NCBI RefSeq assembly: GCF_900105415.1
Contig: NZ_FNSM01000001.1
Coordinates: 6,287,501 to 6,351,500, forward strand
From: Streptomyces sp. TLI_105
Lineage (GTDB): Bacteria > Actinomycetota > Actinomycetes > Streptomycetales > Streptomycetaceae
DNA: 64,000 nucleotides
Direction of reading: 5' to 3'
Numbering within the stretch: position 1 is the stretch's first letter; every line of letters begins with the position of its first letter. Under the pieces are notes generated by a model. That model made no database searches. It saw only the letters and a program-made list of their open reading frames with translations, and was not told where the DNA came from. The position numbers and the translations under genes were made by a program. Below are positions 17,728 through 26,579 of the stretch, piece by piece.

Positions 17728-17777
17728 GGCAGCGGCCCGATTAGTTGGCCGACCACATATTCTTGTGAGGGACAGCC

Positions 17778-18848
17778 GTGACCACTGCATTCGACCCGAT
17801 CGACCTTGCCGGCACCCGCCTCGCCAACCGCATCGCGATGGCCCCGATGACCCGCAGCCGGGCCAACGGCGAGGACGGCACCCCGACCGCGATCGTCGCC
17901 GAGTACTACGCCCAGCGCGCCTCCGCGGGACTGATCATCAGCGAGGGCGTGCAGCCCGTCCCCGAGGGCCAGGGCTACCCCAACACCCCCGGACTCCACA
18001 GCCGCGAGCAGATCGCCGCCTGGCGCGAGGTCACCACCGCCGTCCACGAGCGCGGCGGCCGGATCTTCGCCCAGCTCATGCACTCCGGCCGGATCGGTCA
18101 CCCCGACCTCCTCGACGGCGACCTCCACCCCGTCGGCCCCTCGCCCGTCGCCGCCGCCGGCCAGGTCTACACCCACGAGGGCCCCAAGGACTTCGTCACC
18201 CCGCGCGAGCTCACCGGCGACCAGGTGCGCGAGGCGATCGCCGGCTTCGCCTCCGCCGCCCGCAACGCCGTCGAGGCCGGCTTCGACGGCGTCGAGATCC
18301 ACGGCGCCAACGGCTATCTGATCCAGCAGTTCCTCGCCTCCGGCTCCAACCACCGCACCGACGAGTGGGGCGGCCCGGTCGAGAACCGCATCCGCTTCGC
18401 CGTCGAGGTCGTGAAGGCCGTCGCCGCCGAGATCGGCCCCGAGCGCACCGGCCTGCGCATCTCCCCGGCCAACACCCTCAACGACATCAGCGAGACCGAC
18501 ACCGAGGAGCTCTACACCCGGCTCGTCACCGCGATCGAGCCCGTCGGCATCGCCTACCTCCACGTCCTGGAGACCGGCCCCGAGCGCCGCCCGCTCGTCC
18601 TCGACCTGCGCAAGCGGTTCGCCGGCACCTTCATCCTCAACCCGGCCACCGGTGCCGACCCGACCGGCGCCGAGTCGCTGGCCCTGATCGAGGACGGCAC
18701 CGCCGACCTCGTCGCGTACGGCAGGCTCTTCATCGCCAACCCCGACCTGCCCGCCCGCCTGAAGACCGACGGCCCCTACGCCGCCCCCGACCCCGCCACC
18801 ATGTACGCCGGCGGTCCCGAGGGCTACATCGACTACCCCGCGCTCTGA
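17778..18848 (+). CDS. Old yellow enzyme family alkene reductase
   Basis: This 356-residue FMN-dependent reductase reduces C=C bonds conjugated to carbonyl or nitro groups with NADPH. Present are Thr25 in APMTRSR, the substrate-anchoring pair H175 and N178 ([14 protein letters not shown]), and [10 protein letters not shown], typical of classical OYE/NemA-type enzymes. The GTG at 17778 has GAGGGACAG upstream. Regulation by the divergent MarR gene, as in NemR-NemA or similar electrophile-response pairs, is inferred. A strong bidirectional hairpin follows the stop. Confidence 0.9.
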   Translation: MTTAFDPIDLAGTRLANRIAMAPMTRSRANGEDGTPTAIVAEYYAQRASAGLIISEGVQPVPEGQGYPNTPGLHSREQIAAWREVTTAVHERGGRIFAQLMHSGRIGHPDLLDGDLHPVGPSPVAAAGQVYTHEGPKDFVTPRELTGDQVREAIAGFASAARNAVEAGFDGVEIHGANGYLIQQFLASGSNHRTDEWGGPVENRIRFAVEVVKAVAAEIGPERTGLRISPANTLNDISETDTEELYTRLVTAIEPVGIAYLHVLETGPERRPLVLDLRKRFAGTFILNPATGADPTGAESLALIEDGTADLVAYGRLFIANPDLPARLKTDGPYAAPDPATMYAGGPEGYIDYPAL

Positions 18849-18863
18849 ACCCCGGGTACGCGA

Positions 18864-18892
18864 AAGGGGCGGGGGTCCGATCCCCGCCCCTT
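18864..18892. terminator. Bidirectional terminator
   Basis: AAGGGGCGGGG and CCCCGCCCCTT form a perfect 11-bp stem around a seven-base loop, between the convergent ene-reductase and aminotransferase genes. The A and T ends give a short U-tract in either direction. Confidence 0.8.
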
Positions 18893-18906
18893 CCCCGTAC
18901 GCACGG

Positions 18907-20010
18907 CTACCAGGCCTCCGTGACCGCCCGGCGCGCGCCCTCCAGGTCCACCGCGCGGCCCGACTCGCCGAGCGCCGCGCCCAGGGCGGCGAGCGAGGAC
19001 TGCACGGCCCCCGGAGTCGCGTCCACCCCGTAGTGGTTGACCCGGACCATCTCCTTGGCCAGCGCCCCGCCGCCCGCGATCAGCGGCAGCGACGGATCGG
19101 CCGCGAGGGCCTTCGCCACCAGCTCCGAGGCGTCGACACCCGCGGGCGTGCGCAGCGTCGTCGCCACCGGCGCCGCGTCCTTCGCCTCGTACACGTACGG
19201 CTCCAGACCTCCGCCCAGGGCCAGCGCGCCCGCACGGGTCGCGGCCGCCGCCGAGGCGTGCCGGGCCATCAGCACGTCCAGGCCCTCCGCCTCGATCCGC
19301 TCCAGACAGGCCTCCAGGGCCAGCATCTCCAGCTGCGCCGGAGCGTGCAGGAGAGCCTTCCGGCCGCCGTCGATCCAGCGATCCTTCCAGTCCAGGAGGG
19401 AGAGGTACGAGCGGCGCGGCGCGGCCGGGTTGGCGGCGAACCGCTCCCAGGCCCGCGCGCTCACCGACACCGCCGACACGCCCGCGGGGCCGCCCATCGC
19501 CTTCTGCGCGCCGATGATGCACATGTCCACGCCCCAGGCGTCCGGCAGCACCGGCTCGGCGCCGATCGACGCCACGGCGTCCAGGTAGAACAGTGCGCCG
19601 TGCGCCCGCACGACCTCACCGATCTCCGCCACCGGGTTGGTGTTCCCGGTCGCCGCCTCGGCGTGCACCAGCGACACGAAGTCGATCTCCGGGTGCTCGG
19701 CGAGCGCCCGCTCCACCTGCTCCGCCGTCACCGCCGCGTGGAAGGGCACCTCCAGGTCGACCACGCTCGCCCCGCAGTCCCGCAGCCAGTTCCCGAAGGT
19801 CTGGCCGTACGGACCGGTGACGACGTTCAGCGCGGTCGAACCGGCCCGCGCGCCGCTGCGGATGCACCCCTCCAGGGGCAGCAGCGCCTCGCCCTGGGTG
19901 ATCACCACGTCCTGTTCCGTGGAGAGCAGGGCGGCCACCCGGCGCTCGATCGACGCGAAGTGCGCGGCGGTCATCGGAGCCAGGTCCAGCAGCGGATGTG
20001 TCACGGTCAC
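18907..20010 (-). CDS. Alanine-glyoxylate-type class V aminotransferase
   Basis: This 367-residue PLP enzyme has cofactor Asp144 ([11 protein letters not shown]) and Schiff-base Lys170 ([13 protein letters not shown]). Features such as [16 protein letters not shown] match alanine-glyoxylate, serine-glyoxylate or 2-aminoethylphosphonate aminotransferases. No linked pathway gene is present, so the amino donor and acceptor are unknown. The start is GTG 20010, with AAGGA seven bases upstream; a longer frame reaching 20124 has no ribosome site. Confidence 0.85.
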   Translation of the reverse strand: MTVTHPLLDLAPMTAAHFASIERRVAALLSTEQDVVITQGEALLPLEGCIRSGARAGSTALNVVTGPYGQTFGNWLRDCGASVVDLEVPFHAAVTAEQVERALAEHPEIDFVSLVHAEAATGNTNPVAEIGEVVRAHGALFYLDAVASIGAEPVLPDAWGVDMCIIGAQKAMGGPAGVSAVSVSARAWERFAANPAAPRRSYLSLLDWKDRWIDGGRKALLHAPAQLEMLALEACLERIEAEGLDVLMARHASAAAATRAGALALGGGLEPYVYEAKDAAPVATTLRTPAGVDASELVAKALAADPSLPLIAGGGALAKEMVRVNHYGVDATPGAVQSSLAALGAALGESGRAVDLEGARRAVTEAW

Positions 20011-20250
20011 GGAGGTTCCTTCTTCGGTGTCGCATGCGTGTGGCATACATCGGGATCGGGCTCGTGCCAGCGTAAGTGGTCCGTGCTCCCCCGGAGCGCC
20101 CCGCCGGGGACGAGGCACCGTCACGGCGGTGTTCGGAACGTGTCACAGGGTTCGCACCACCGCGTACGGACGCTTCCCCCGGAGCCCGGCCGGTGGGATG
20201 TTGCGGGCCGGAGCGGCCGCACTCGGCGGGCCGCCGAGAGGGAGAACGGG

Positions 20251-21309
20251 GTGGGCACCATGACGCACGGCACCGGCGGACACGACAGACGCGGCCAGGT
20301 CGGCGGGACCGGCGGGACGCGGGGCCGACGGGCCGTGGTGGCGGCAGCGGCGCTGGCCGTGGCGGCGCCGCTGGCGCTCGGCGGGGCGGCGGCCGCGGGC
20401 GCGACGGGACCGTCGGCCGTGACGCCGGTGACGGCGATGGCGACGGTGCCGGTGACGCGGCCGACGATCCCGCCACTGGAGCACGCGGTGATCGACCGCC
20501 CCATCGTCTTCTCCCGCTACACGGCGACGGCCTCGACCGAGGACCTCTACGCGGTCTCCCCGAGCGCCGGTACGGCCGTCAAGGTCACCAACACCCCGAC
20601 GGTCAGCGACGTCATGCCCAGCTGGTCCCCGGACGGCAAGCGGGTGGCCTTCGTCCGCTACGGATCCGGCGGCGCCGTCGACGGCATCTGGACCATGAAG
20701 TCCACCGGCGGCGCCCCGGCCTTCGTGCCCGGCACCAAGGGCGCCTCCGAACCGGCCTGGTCCCCGGACGGCACACGGCTCGCCTTCACCAAGCCGGTCG
20801 GCTCCCAGCGCGAGATCTACGTGGCCGACGTCGACGGCAGCCCCTCCACCCGCCTCACCTTCGACGCCGCCGACGACCTCCACCCGACCTGGTCCCCGGA
20901 CGGCGCGTACCTGGCGTTCAACCGCGCGGACGCGGCCGGGAACAGCCGGCTGTTCCGGCTCAGGCTCTCCACCCACGCCCAGACGCCGGTCACCTTGGCC
21001 GCCTCCCACGACTGGACGCCCGACTGGTCGCGCACCGGCCGGATCGTCTTCAGCCGGGTCGACGCCACCGGCTTCGCCCACCTCTACGTCGTCCGCCCCG
21101 ACGGCAGCGGCCTGGTCCGCATCACCTCGGCCCGCGCCAACGACAAGTACCCCTCCTGGTCGCCGGACGGCAGCCGTCTCGTCTTCACCCGGGGCGGCAC
21201 CGACGACGCGGACCCCGAGCACCTCTGGCTGGTCCGCGCCGACGGCACCGCCCTGAAGCAGCTCACCAAGACCCCGTCCCACGACCAGCAGGCCGACTGG
21301 CGCCCGTAG
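20251..21309 (+). CDS. Secreted TolB-like (PD40) beta-propeller protein
   Basis: This 352-residue exported protein has a twin-arginine-like signal (RGRRAVVAAAALAVAAPLAL). Repeated PD40 units with WSPDG follow at least four times (PSWSPDGKRVAF, PAWSPDGTRLAF, PTWSPDGAYLAF, PSWSPDGSRLVF), plus a degenerate DWSRTG. This gives a six-bladed propeller like TolB C-terminal domains, a likely extracellular binding platform. GTG 20251 is preferred over ATG 20260 because GGAG lies six bases before it. It is probably a single-gene unit. Confidence 0.82.
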   Translation: MGTMTHGTGGHDRRGQVGGTGGTRGRRAVVAAAALAVAAPLALGGAAAAGATGPSAVTPVTAMATVPVTRPTIPPLEHAVIDRPIVFSRYTATASTEDLYAVSPSAGTAVKVTNTPTVSDVMPSWSPDGKRVAFVRYGSGGAVDGIWTMKSTGGAPAFVPGTKGASEPAWSPDGTRLAFTKPVGSQREIYVADVDGSPSTRLTFDAADDLHPTWSPDGAYLAFNRADAAGNSRLFRLRLSTHAQTPVTLAASHDWTPDWSRTGRIVFSRVDATGFAHLYVVRPDGSGLVRITSARANDKYPSWSPDGSRLVFTRGGTDDADPEHLWLVRADGTALKQLTKTPSHDQQADWRP

Positions 21310-21359
21310 CCGACCGGCCGGCCCGACGGCTCCCGCCCGGCGGCTCGTAGAGTGCGGGT

Positions 21360-22445
21360 ATGAGCGATCACGAGGTGCTGCACGTGAAGGGGCGGGTGCT
21401 CGTCGGCCCGGAGGACGTCCGCGACGAACTGTGGTGCGTCGACGGGCGGATCACCTTCGACCGGCCCGCCGCCGAGGCCGTCACCGTCGAGGGCTGGGTG
21501 CTCCCCGGACTCGTCGACGCCCACTGCCACGTCGGCCTCGACCGGCACGGCCCCGTCGACGAGGCCACCAGCGAGAAGCAGGCCCTCACCGACCGGGACG
21601 CCGGCACCCTGCTCATCCGGGACGCGGGCTCGCCCTCCGACACCCGCTGGATCGACGAGCGAGAGGACCTCCCGAAGGTCATCCGGGCGGGTCGGCACAT
21701 CGCCCGCACCCGCCGCTACATCCGTAACTACGCCCACGAGATCGAGCCCGCCGACCTCGTCGCGTACGTCGGCCGGGAGGCCCGTCGCGGCGACGGCTGG
21801 GTCAAGCTCGTCGGCGACTGGATCGACCGTGAGGTGGGCGACCTCACCGCCTGCTGGCCGCGCGCCGAGGTCGAGGCGGCCATCGCGGAGGCGCACCGGC
21901 TCGGCGCCCGGGTCACCGCGCACTGCTTCGCCGAGGACTCGCTCCGCGACCTCGTCGAGGCGGGCATCGACTGCATCGAGCACGCCACGGGCCTCACCGA
22001 GGACACCATCCCGCTCTTCGCCGAGCGGGGCGTGGCCATCGTCCCGACCCTCGTCAACATCGCGACCTTCCCGCACCTCGCCGACGGCGGCCAGGAGAAG
22101 TTCCCCCGCTGGTCGGCGCACATGCGCCGCCTCCACGAGCGGCGTTACGACACCGTGCGGGCCGCCTTCGACGCGGGCGTGCCCGTCTTCGTCGGCACCG
22201 ACGCGGGCGGCTCCCTCGCCCACGGCCTGGTCGCCGAGGAGGTCGAGGAGCTGACCCGGGCCGGCATCCCGCCGATCGACGCGCTCTCGGCCACCGCCTG
22301 GGGGGCCAGGGCCTGGCTGGGCCGCCCCGCCCTGGAGGAGGGCGCCCCGGCCGACCTCGTCGTCTACGGCGAGGACCCGCGCGCGGACGTCCGCGTCCTC
22401 GCGGCGCCGCGCTGGGTCGTCGTCAACGGCCGGGTCGTGGGCTGA
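21360..22445 (+). CDS. Metal-dependent amidohydrolase
   Basis: This 361-residue amidohydrolase-superfamily enzyme has metal ligands H55 and H57 (GLVDAHCHVG), a possible bridging Lys in GWVKLVGDW, His in VTAHCF and CIEHATG, and Asp in VGTDAGGS. The C-terminal PADLVVYGEDPRADVRVL is typical of imidazolonepropionase/prolidase-like members. The substrate is unknown. TAGAGT lies six bases before the ATG, fitting a -10 with a leaderless transcript; the only purine tract (GCGGG) is too close for a normal ribosome site. Confidence 0.85.
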   Translation: MSDHEVLHVKGRVLVGPEDVRDELWCVDGRITFDRPAAEAVTVEGWVLPGLVDAHCHVGLDRHGPVDEATSEKQALTDRDAGTLLIRDAGSPSDTRWIDEREDLPKVIRAGRHIARTRRYIRNYAHEIEPADLVAYVGREARRGDGWVKLVGDWIDREVGDLTACWPRAEVEAAIAEAHRLGARVTAHCFAEDSLRDLVEAGIDCIEHATGLTEDTIPLFAERGVAIVPTLVNIATFPHLADGGQEKFPRWSAHMRRLHERRYDTVRAAFDAGVPVFVGTDAGGSLAHGLVAEEVEELTRAGIPPIDALSATAWGARAWLGRPALEEGAPADLVVYGEDPRADVRVLAAPRWVVVNGRVVG

Positions 22446-22479
22446 GCCCCGCCCGGCCGGAGCCCGCACCGGGCCCCGG

Positions 22480-23040
22480 TCAGCGGCTCAGGAACGCCAA
22501 CCGGGCCCGCTTCTCCGGGATGAAGACCTCCGGCAGGTCCACCTCGGGGAGCACGACCTCCGGGCCCAGCTCGAAACCGGCCCGCAGCATGCGGGCGATC
22601 GCCTTCTCGTTGGCGGCGTCGGGCTCGATCACGATCCGGGTGTGGTCCGTCAGCGAGAAGGCGACGAGCGCGGTGAGCAGTCGGCCCGTGAAGCCGGCCT
22701 CGGGGGCGAGCCCCGGCGCGACGAACAGGTGCACGCCGATGTCGCCCGGCCGCACCTCGTAGCACCCGCCCACCCGGTCCGCCGCAGGGTCGTACGTCTG
22801 GAACAGGGCGACCGGCTCCCCGTCCCGGCTGACCAGGTAACCGTGGTGCGTGGTCAGCGAGTCGAGGTGCGCGTAGATCTCCCGGACCTGCTCGACGGTG
22901 GTCCCGACCATGCCCCAGAAACGGGCCCGCTCCTCGTTGACCCAGCCGTGCAGGAGCGGGGCGTCGGCGTCGGGGTCGACGGGGCGGACCGTGACGGTCC
23001 CGAAGCCCTCGACGGTCTGGACGTGTACGGCGGTGGTCAT
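22480..23040 (-). CDS. Siderophore-type N-acyltransferase (GNAT, AlcB/DesC-like)
   Basis: This 186-residue acyltransferase has the family pattern of hydroxamate-siderophore enzymes (IucB, AlcB, DesC): HGWVNEERARFWGM near residue 32, a GDIGVHLFVAP core, and RIVIEPDAANEKAIARMLRAGF in the acyl-CoA-binding region. These acylate an N-hydroxylated diamine or lysine. It overlaps the acylase gene by four bases (ATGA), so both are translated from the same iron-box-controlled message. No siderophore synthetase is in the window. A similar acylase/acyltransferase pair (desG/desH, from memory) has been tied to aryl desferrioxamines. Confidence 0.85.
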   Translation of the reverse strand: MTTAVHVQTVEGFGTVTVRPVDPDADAPLLHGWVNEERARFWGMVGTTVEQVREIYAHLDSLTTHHGYLVSRDGEPVALFQTYDPAADRVGGCYEVRPGDIGVHLFVAPGLAPEAGFTGRLLTALVAFSLTDHTRIVIEPDAANEKAIARMLRAGFELGPEVVLPEVDLPEVFIPEKRARLAFLSR

Positions 23041-25145
23041 CCCTGCTCCTTCGTGAGCTTCTGCCAGTCGGTGGTGACGGGGGCGAGCTCGCCCCGCAGC
23101 CACAGGGGGAGTTGGTCGCGGTGGTGCGGGTCGCCGGGGACGCCGGACGCGCCGAAGGGCACGATCCAGCGGCTCCGCTCCCGGTCGGCCAGGTCCCAGA
23201 CGCACCGCGCGGCGGAGGCGCGGGCGCTGCGGTCGGTCCAGCCGGGCACGCTGGACGTGGACAGCACGCAGTCGTGGTCCCCGCCGAGTCCCGGCCACCG
23301 GTCGTCGTCCGGGTCGGGCAGCGCCTGCCAGGGCGCGAGCCGGTGCGTCACGCCCCAGGCGGCGGGCGGCTCCCCGGCGCCGACCTCGTCGAGCGCCTCG
23401 CGCACGATCCGGTCGACGTCCCCGGCGGGCACGGGCCCGGCCACGAGCAGCGTCTCCAGGGCGAAGGCGACGCGCGGCCCGAGCGCCAGCCAGGGCCGGA
23501 AGAGCTCGGGGTACGGGGCGGGTTCGCGCAGCGCCGCGAAGGCCTCGTGCCCGGCGAGCCGGCGCACGACGGCCCCGCGCACGGCCGCGTAGAGTCCGGC
23601 GTCGACGCTCTCGGCGTCCATCCGCCGGTCCCAGCCCAGCAGCCGCCGCCGGACGTCGGAACCGGCGGGGGAGAGGGGGGCGGGCCGGCCGTCTTCGCCG
23701 CCGGTCTCCGGGTCCTCGCCCGCGCGTCGGACCGCCTCCAGGAGGCGGGTCGCCGAGGGGTTGTCGGTGTCCCGGTGGATCGCGGCCGTCGCCTCCGGGG
23801 TCCAGGCCGCCGAGGCGCGCAGCAGTTCGTCGATCCGGGCCGCCCGGTGCGGTGGCGCGAACTCGACGCCCAGCGGCGCGGCCAGGCCCCGGGCGTTGGC
23901 CATCACGGCGTGGCCGTGGACCTCGGCGCGGGGCAGGGAGGCCGGAGCTTCGGCCCAGGCGTGCGCCAGGTCCCAGGCGGGCACGACGCGCAGGGAGTTG
24001 GCCCGGTCCCGTACGGGCACGTGGCCGGCGACCCGGTGCAGGAGGCCGCCCCGGCTGTCGGCGGCCTGGACGACGTTCACCGGCTCGACCCAGGCGTCGA
24101 GGGCCGCGTCCACGTCGGCCACGGTCCGGGCGCGCAGCAGCGCGGGCAGCACCCCGAAGCCGAGCTCCCCGGTGACCCGCGGCGGGTGTCGCAGGCTGAG
24201 GCCCTCCCACCCGGCGGAGCCGTCCCGGGGCTCGCCGATGATCACCGGCCCCCGGTCCGTCTCGATCACCTCGATCCCCACCGGCTCCGCGTCCGCGACC
24301 TCGACCGTCTCCGTGTGCGCGGCTGCCGGGGCCCAGCCGTCGGGGCCGAGGGCCTCCACGGTGCCGTCGGGAAGCCGTCGCAGCCGCTCCCGGTACAGGT
24401 CCTGGCAGTCCGCCATCGCGTTGGTGATCGCCCAGGCCACCGGCCCGGCGTGGCCGAAGTGGGCGAGGCCGGGGACGCCGGGCACGGCGAGGCCCACCAC
24501 GTCGTACGCGGGGCAGGCGAGCCGGATCTGCTGGTAGACGCCCGGCGCCTCGATGAACCGGTGCGGGTCGCCGGCCACCAGGGCCGCCCCGCTCGCGGTC
24601 CGTCCGCCCGCCACGACCCAGCCGTTGGAGCCCGCGGTCCCGGGCCCGTCGGTCGCGAAGAGCTCCGTCCACTCCTCGCCGAGCCGCCGGGCGACCTCGT
24701 CCCGCCACAGTTTGGTGGGGAAGCCGGCGAAGAGGATGTGGGTCGAGAGCCAGACGGCGAGCGGGGTCCACGGCTCCCACCGGCCGGCCGCGAGGCCGGT
24801 CTCGGCGAACTCGGTTGCGCGGTCCGCCCCTTCGCCGAGGCCGTCGTTGACCCCGGCCACGTACGCGCGCACCCACGCGGCCGTCGCCGGGTCGGTCGCC
24901 ACGAGCCGCTCGAAGCAGCGGCGGGCGGTGTCGGCGAGCCGGGCCCGCCGGGCGAAGGCGTCCCAGCCGAGCTCGGCGGCGCCGAGGAAGGCGGCGGTGG
25001 TTCCCTGGGCCCGGTGCCGCTCCACCTCCAGCTGCCAGGCGCGGTCGCGGGCGGTGATCCGCCCCTGGGCGAAGGCGAGTTCCCCGGGGTCGGCGGCCCG
25101 CAGATGGGGGACGCCCCAGGCGTCCCGGTAGACCTCGATGCTCAC
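23037..25145 (-). CDS. Penicillin-acylase-family Ntn hydrolase, iron-regulated
   Basis: This 702-residue Ntn-hydrolase should mature by cleavage before Ser173 (GTAGSNGWVVAGGRTASG), the penicillin acylase nucleophile context. The N-terminal VYRDAWGVPHLRA is the usual family start. No signal peptide is visible, so it is probably cytoplasmic. Members hydrolyse or form amides of aryl or alkyl acids. The GTG at 25145 follows GAAGGG and lies 17 bp from an iron box, and the gene overlaps a siderophore-type acyltransferase. Supplying or removing acyl groups in siderophore chemistry is therefore a reasonable inference. Confidence 0.88.
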   Translation of the reverse strand: MSIEVYRDAWGVPHLRAADPGELAFAQGRITARDRAWQLEVERHRAQGTTAAFLGAAELGWDAFARRARLADTARRCFERLVATDPATAAWVRAYVAGVNDGLGEGADRATEFAETGLAAGRWEPWTPLAVWLSTHILFAGFPTKLWRDEVARRLGEEWTELFATDGPGTAGSNGWVVAGGRTASGAALVAGDPHRFIEAPGVYQQIRLACPAYDVVGLAVPGVPGLAHFGHAGPVAWAITNAMADCQDLYRERLRRLPDGTVEALGPDGWAPAAAHTETVEVADAEPVGIEVIETDRGPVIIGEPRDGSAGWEGLSLRHPPRVTGELGFGVLPALLRARTVADVDAALDAWVEPVNVVQAADSRGGLLHRVAGHVPVRDRANSLRVVPAWDLAHAWAEAPASLPRAEVHGHAVMANARGLAAPLGVEFAPPHRAARIDELLRASAAWTPEATAAIHRDTDNPSATRLLEAVRRAGEDPETGGEDGRPAPLSPAGSDVRRRLLGWDRRMDAESVDAGLYAAVRGAVVRRLAGHEAFAALREPAPYPELFRPWLALGPRVAFALETLLVAGPVPAGDVDRIVREALDEVGAGEPPAAWGVTHRLAPWQALPDPDDDRWPGLGGDHDCVLSTSSVPGWTDRSARASAARCVWDLADRERSRWIVPFGASGVPGDPHHRDQLPLWLRGELAPVTTDWQKLTKEQG

Positions 25146-25161
25146 GGAGCCCTTCGATCGC

Positions 25162-25180
25162 TTAGGTTAGGCTGGCCTAA
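25162..25180 (-). promoter_or_regulatory. Iron box (DmdR1/IdeR-type operator)
   Basis: TTAGGTTAGGCTGGCCTAA is a 19-bp match, differing at two positions from the Streptomyces iron-box consensus as I remember it (TTAGGTTAGGCTCACCTAA). It lies 17 bp upstream of the acylase start on the minus strand, so iron-loaded DtxR-family repressor would shut the acylase-acyltransferase pair off under iron-replete conditions. Confidence 0.85.
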
Positions 25181-25483
25181 ATTAATCTACAGGAGGTCCT
25201 CGGGTTGACGATCCGTGACCCTGGTCAGCTGCGGATCGTTCTCACTTCTCGCACGCACGGCACTCCGTACGAAACGCGCGGGGTGGCCGAGAACGGTTGT
25301 GTCGAAAAAAATCGAAAATGAACACGGAAACCCCCCTTTGGAGTGAACTCACGTCAGGCGACCATCGTTTCACTCTCCGTGCGTAAAGATTCCGGTGTCT
25401 CAAGTCGCCGAGGCCGCGCCGACCCACCGTCCCCGTGGTGAGCGGCCCGGCGACGCCATGTCTCCTGTGGGGGTTCCACCATC
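25181..25483. other. Intergenic region right of the iron box
   Basis: This 303-bp gap is less GC-rich than the genes and contains an A-run (GTCGAAAAAAATCGAAAATG). A strong plus-strand ribosome-site match, AGGAGG (25191-25196), is followed by a TTG-initiated 38-codon frame (25205-25321) of unconvincing composition. A nine-codon ATG frame (25458-25487) overlaps the TTG start of the next gene. It probably holds the promoter of the LAETG protein gene; I cannot place its -35 and -10 with confidence. Confidence 0.4.
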
Positions 25484-26470
25484 TTGAACAGCAACACCTT
25501 CCGCCTGCCCGGACGTCGTTCCGCCGCTGCCGCGACCGTCGCCGCCCTGGCCGTCGGACCCGTGCTCCTCGCGGCCCCGGCGGCGCACGCCACGGGCGGC
25601 GAAGGGCGCTCCACCGCCGTCGTGCTGCGGGCCGGCCTCGACGTCTCCCTCCTCGGCAAGACCGTGGACGTGCCGGTGCGGACCTCCCTCAACGAGGTCG
25701 AGGCGCCGGCGAGCGAGAACGAGACCGCCCTCTCCGTGAAGGTGCGGGGGGCCGAGGGCGGGAAGTCGATCGACCTCCTCAAGGCCGACGTCGCCACCGC
25801 GGACGCGACCGTGGACGAGAAGAAGGCCGAGGGGTACGTCAACCTCGTGAAGGCGCGGGTGCACGTCCCCGGGATCCCGCTGCTCTCCCTCGTAGAGGTG
25901 GAGAAGGTCACGTCCAAGGCGCTGTGCGAGGTGGGGAAGAAGCCGGTCGCCGAGTCCGACGTCCTCGGTCACGTGACCGTGTTCGGCAAGAAGACCACCC
26001 TGTCCGCGGGCGGCCGGACCCAGGTCGCCGTGCCGGGCGTCGGCCAGGTCACCCTGGACCTCTCCCGCACCTCCACCACCTCCCGCACCGCCGCGGCCAC
26101 GGCCCTCGAACTCAAGGTGGAGGTCGACCCGCTGAAGCTCGGCGTCGCCGCGGTCGACGGCACGGTGACCCTCGCCGAGGCCACCTGCGAGACGCCCAAG
26201 GGCACGGCCCCGACCCAGAAGCCCACCGAGAAGCCGACCGACCGGCCCACCCAGGAGCCGAGCGAGCGGCCCACGCAGCAGCCCTCGGCCAAGCCGAGCG
26301 ACGCCGGCGGCATCAAGACGAACAACGGCGGCACCACGCCCACCGAGAACCTCGCCGAGACCGGCGGCAGCTCCGCCACCCCGTACATCGCGGCCGGAGC
26401 GCTCGCCCTCCTCGTCGCCGGCGGCGGCGCCCTCGCCGTGACCCGCTCGCGCGCCCGCTCCCGCGACTGA
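25484..26470 (+). CDS. SCO1860-family LAETG-anchored cell-surface protein
   Basis: This 328-residue sortase substrate has a signal peptide over residues 1-36 (hydrophobic core VAALAVGPVLLAAPAAHA) and a folded domain to about 245. A Pro/Thr/Lys repeat stalk follows (QKPTEKPTDRPTQEPSERPT). The cell-wall sorting signal is LAETG at 290-294, a hydrophobic helix, and the Arg-rich tail RSRARSRD. LAXTG motifs are cut by class E sortases in Streptomyces. The only in-frame start consistent with the signal peptide is TTG 25484, with a weak GGGGG upstream. A strong terminator follows. Confidence 0.9.
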   Translation: MNSNTFRLPGRRSAAAATVAALAVGPVLLAAPAAHATGGEGRSTAVVLRAGLDVSLLGKTVDVPVRTSLNEVEAPASENETALSVKVRGAEGGKSIDLLKADVATADATVDEKKAEGYVNLVKARVHVPGIPLLSLVEVEKVTSKALCEVGKKPVAESDVLGHVTVFGKKTTLSAGGRTQVAVPGVGQVTLDLSRTSTTSRTAAATALELKVEVDPLKLGVAAVDGTVTLAEATCETPKGTAPTQKPTEKPTDRPTQEPSERPTQQPSAKPSDAGGIKTNNGGTTPTENLAETGGSSATPYIAAGALALLVAGGGALAVTRSRARSRD

Positions 26471-26513
26471 CGGCCCGAGGGGGAAGCGCCGGGGGGCGCC
26501 GGGAGGGTGGCGA

Positions 26514-26555
26514 GGGTCCGGGGAGGGCGGTGACGACACCGCCCTTCCCGGACCC
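26514..26555. terminator. Strong bidirectional terminator
   Basis: A 19-bp stem (26514-26532 with 26537-26555) contains one G-U wobble and closes on the tetraloop ACGA, followed by TT. It separates the convergent LAETG-protein gene and cobC. Confidence 0.85.
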
Positions 26556-26579
26556 TTCCGCGTACACCCGGGCGGGCGA

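Noticed and set aside
20031..20050. ATGC-N5-GCAT motif upstream of the alanine-glyoxylate-type aminotransferase
   Set aside because: The arms are only four bases and the symmetry does not extend, so chance is likely.
25458..25487. Nine-codon ATG frame overlapping the TTG start of the LAETG protein
   Set aside because: It could couple translation to the TTG start, but there is no ribosome site before it and no evidence beyond the overlap.
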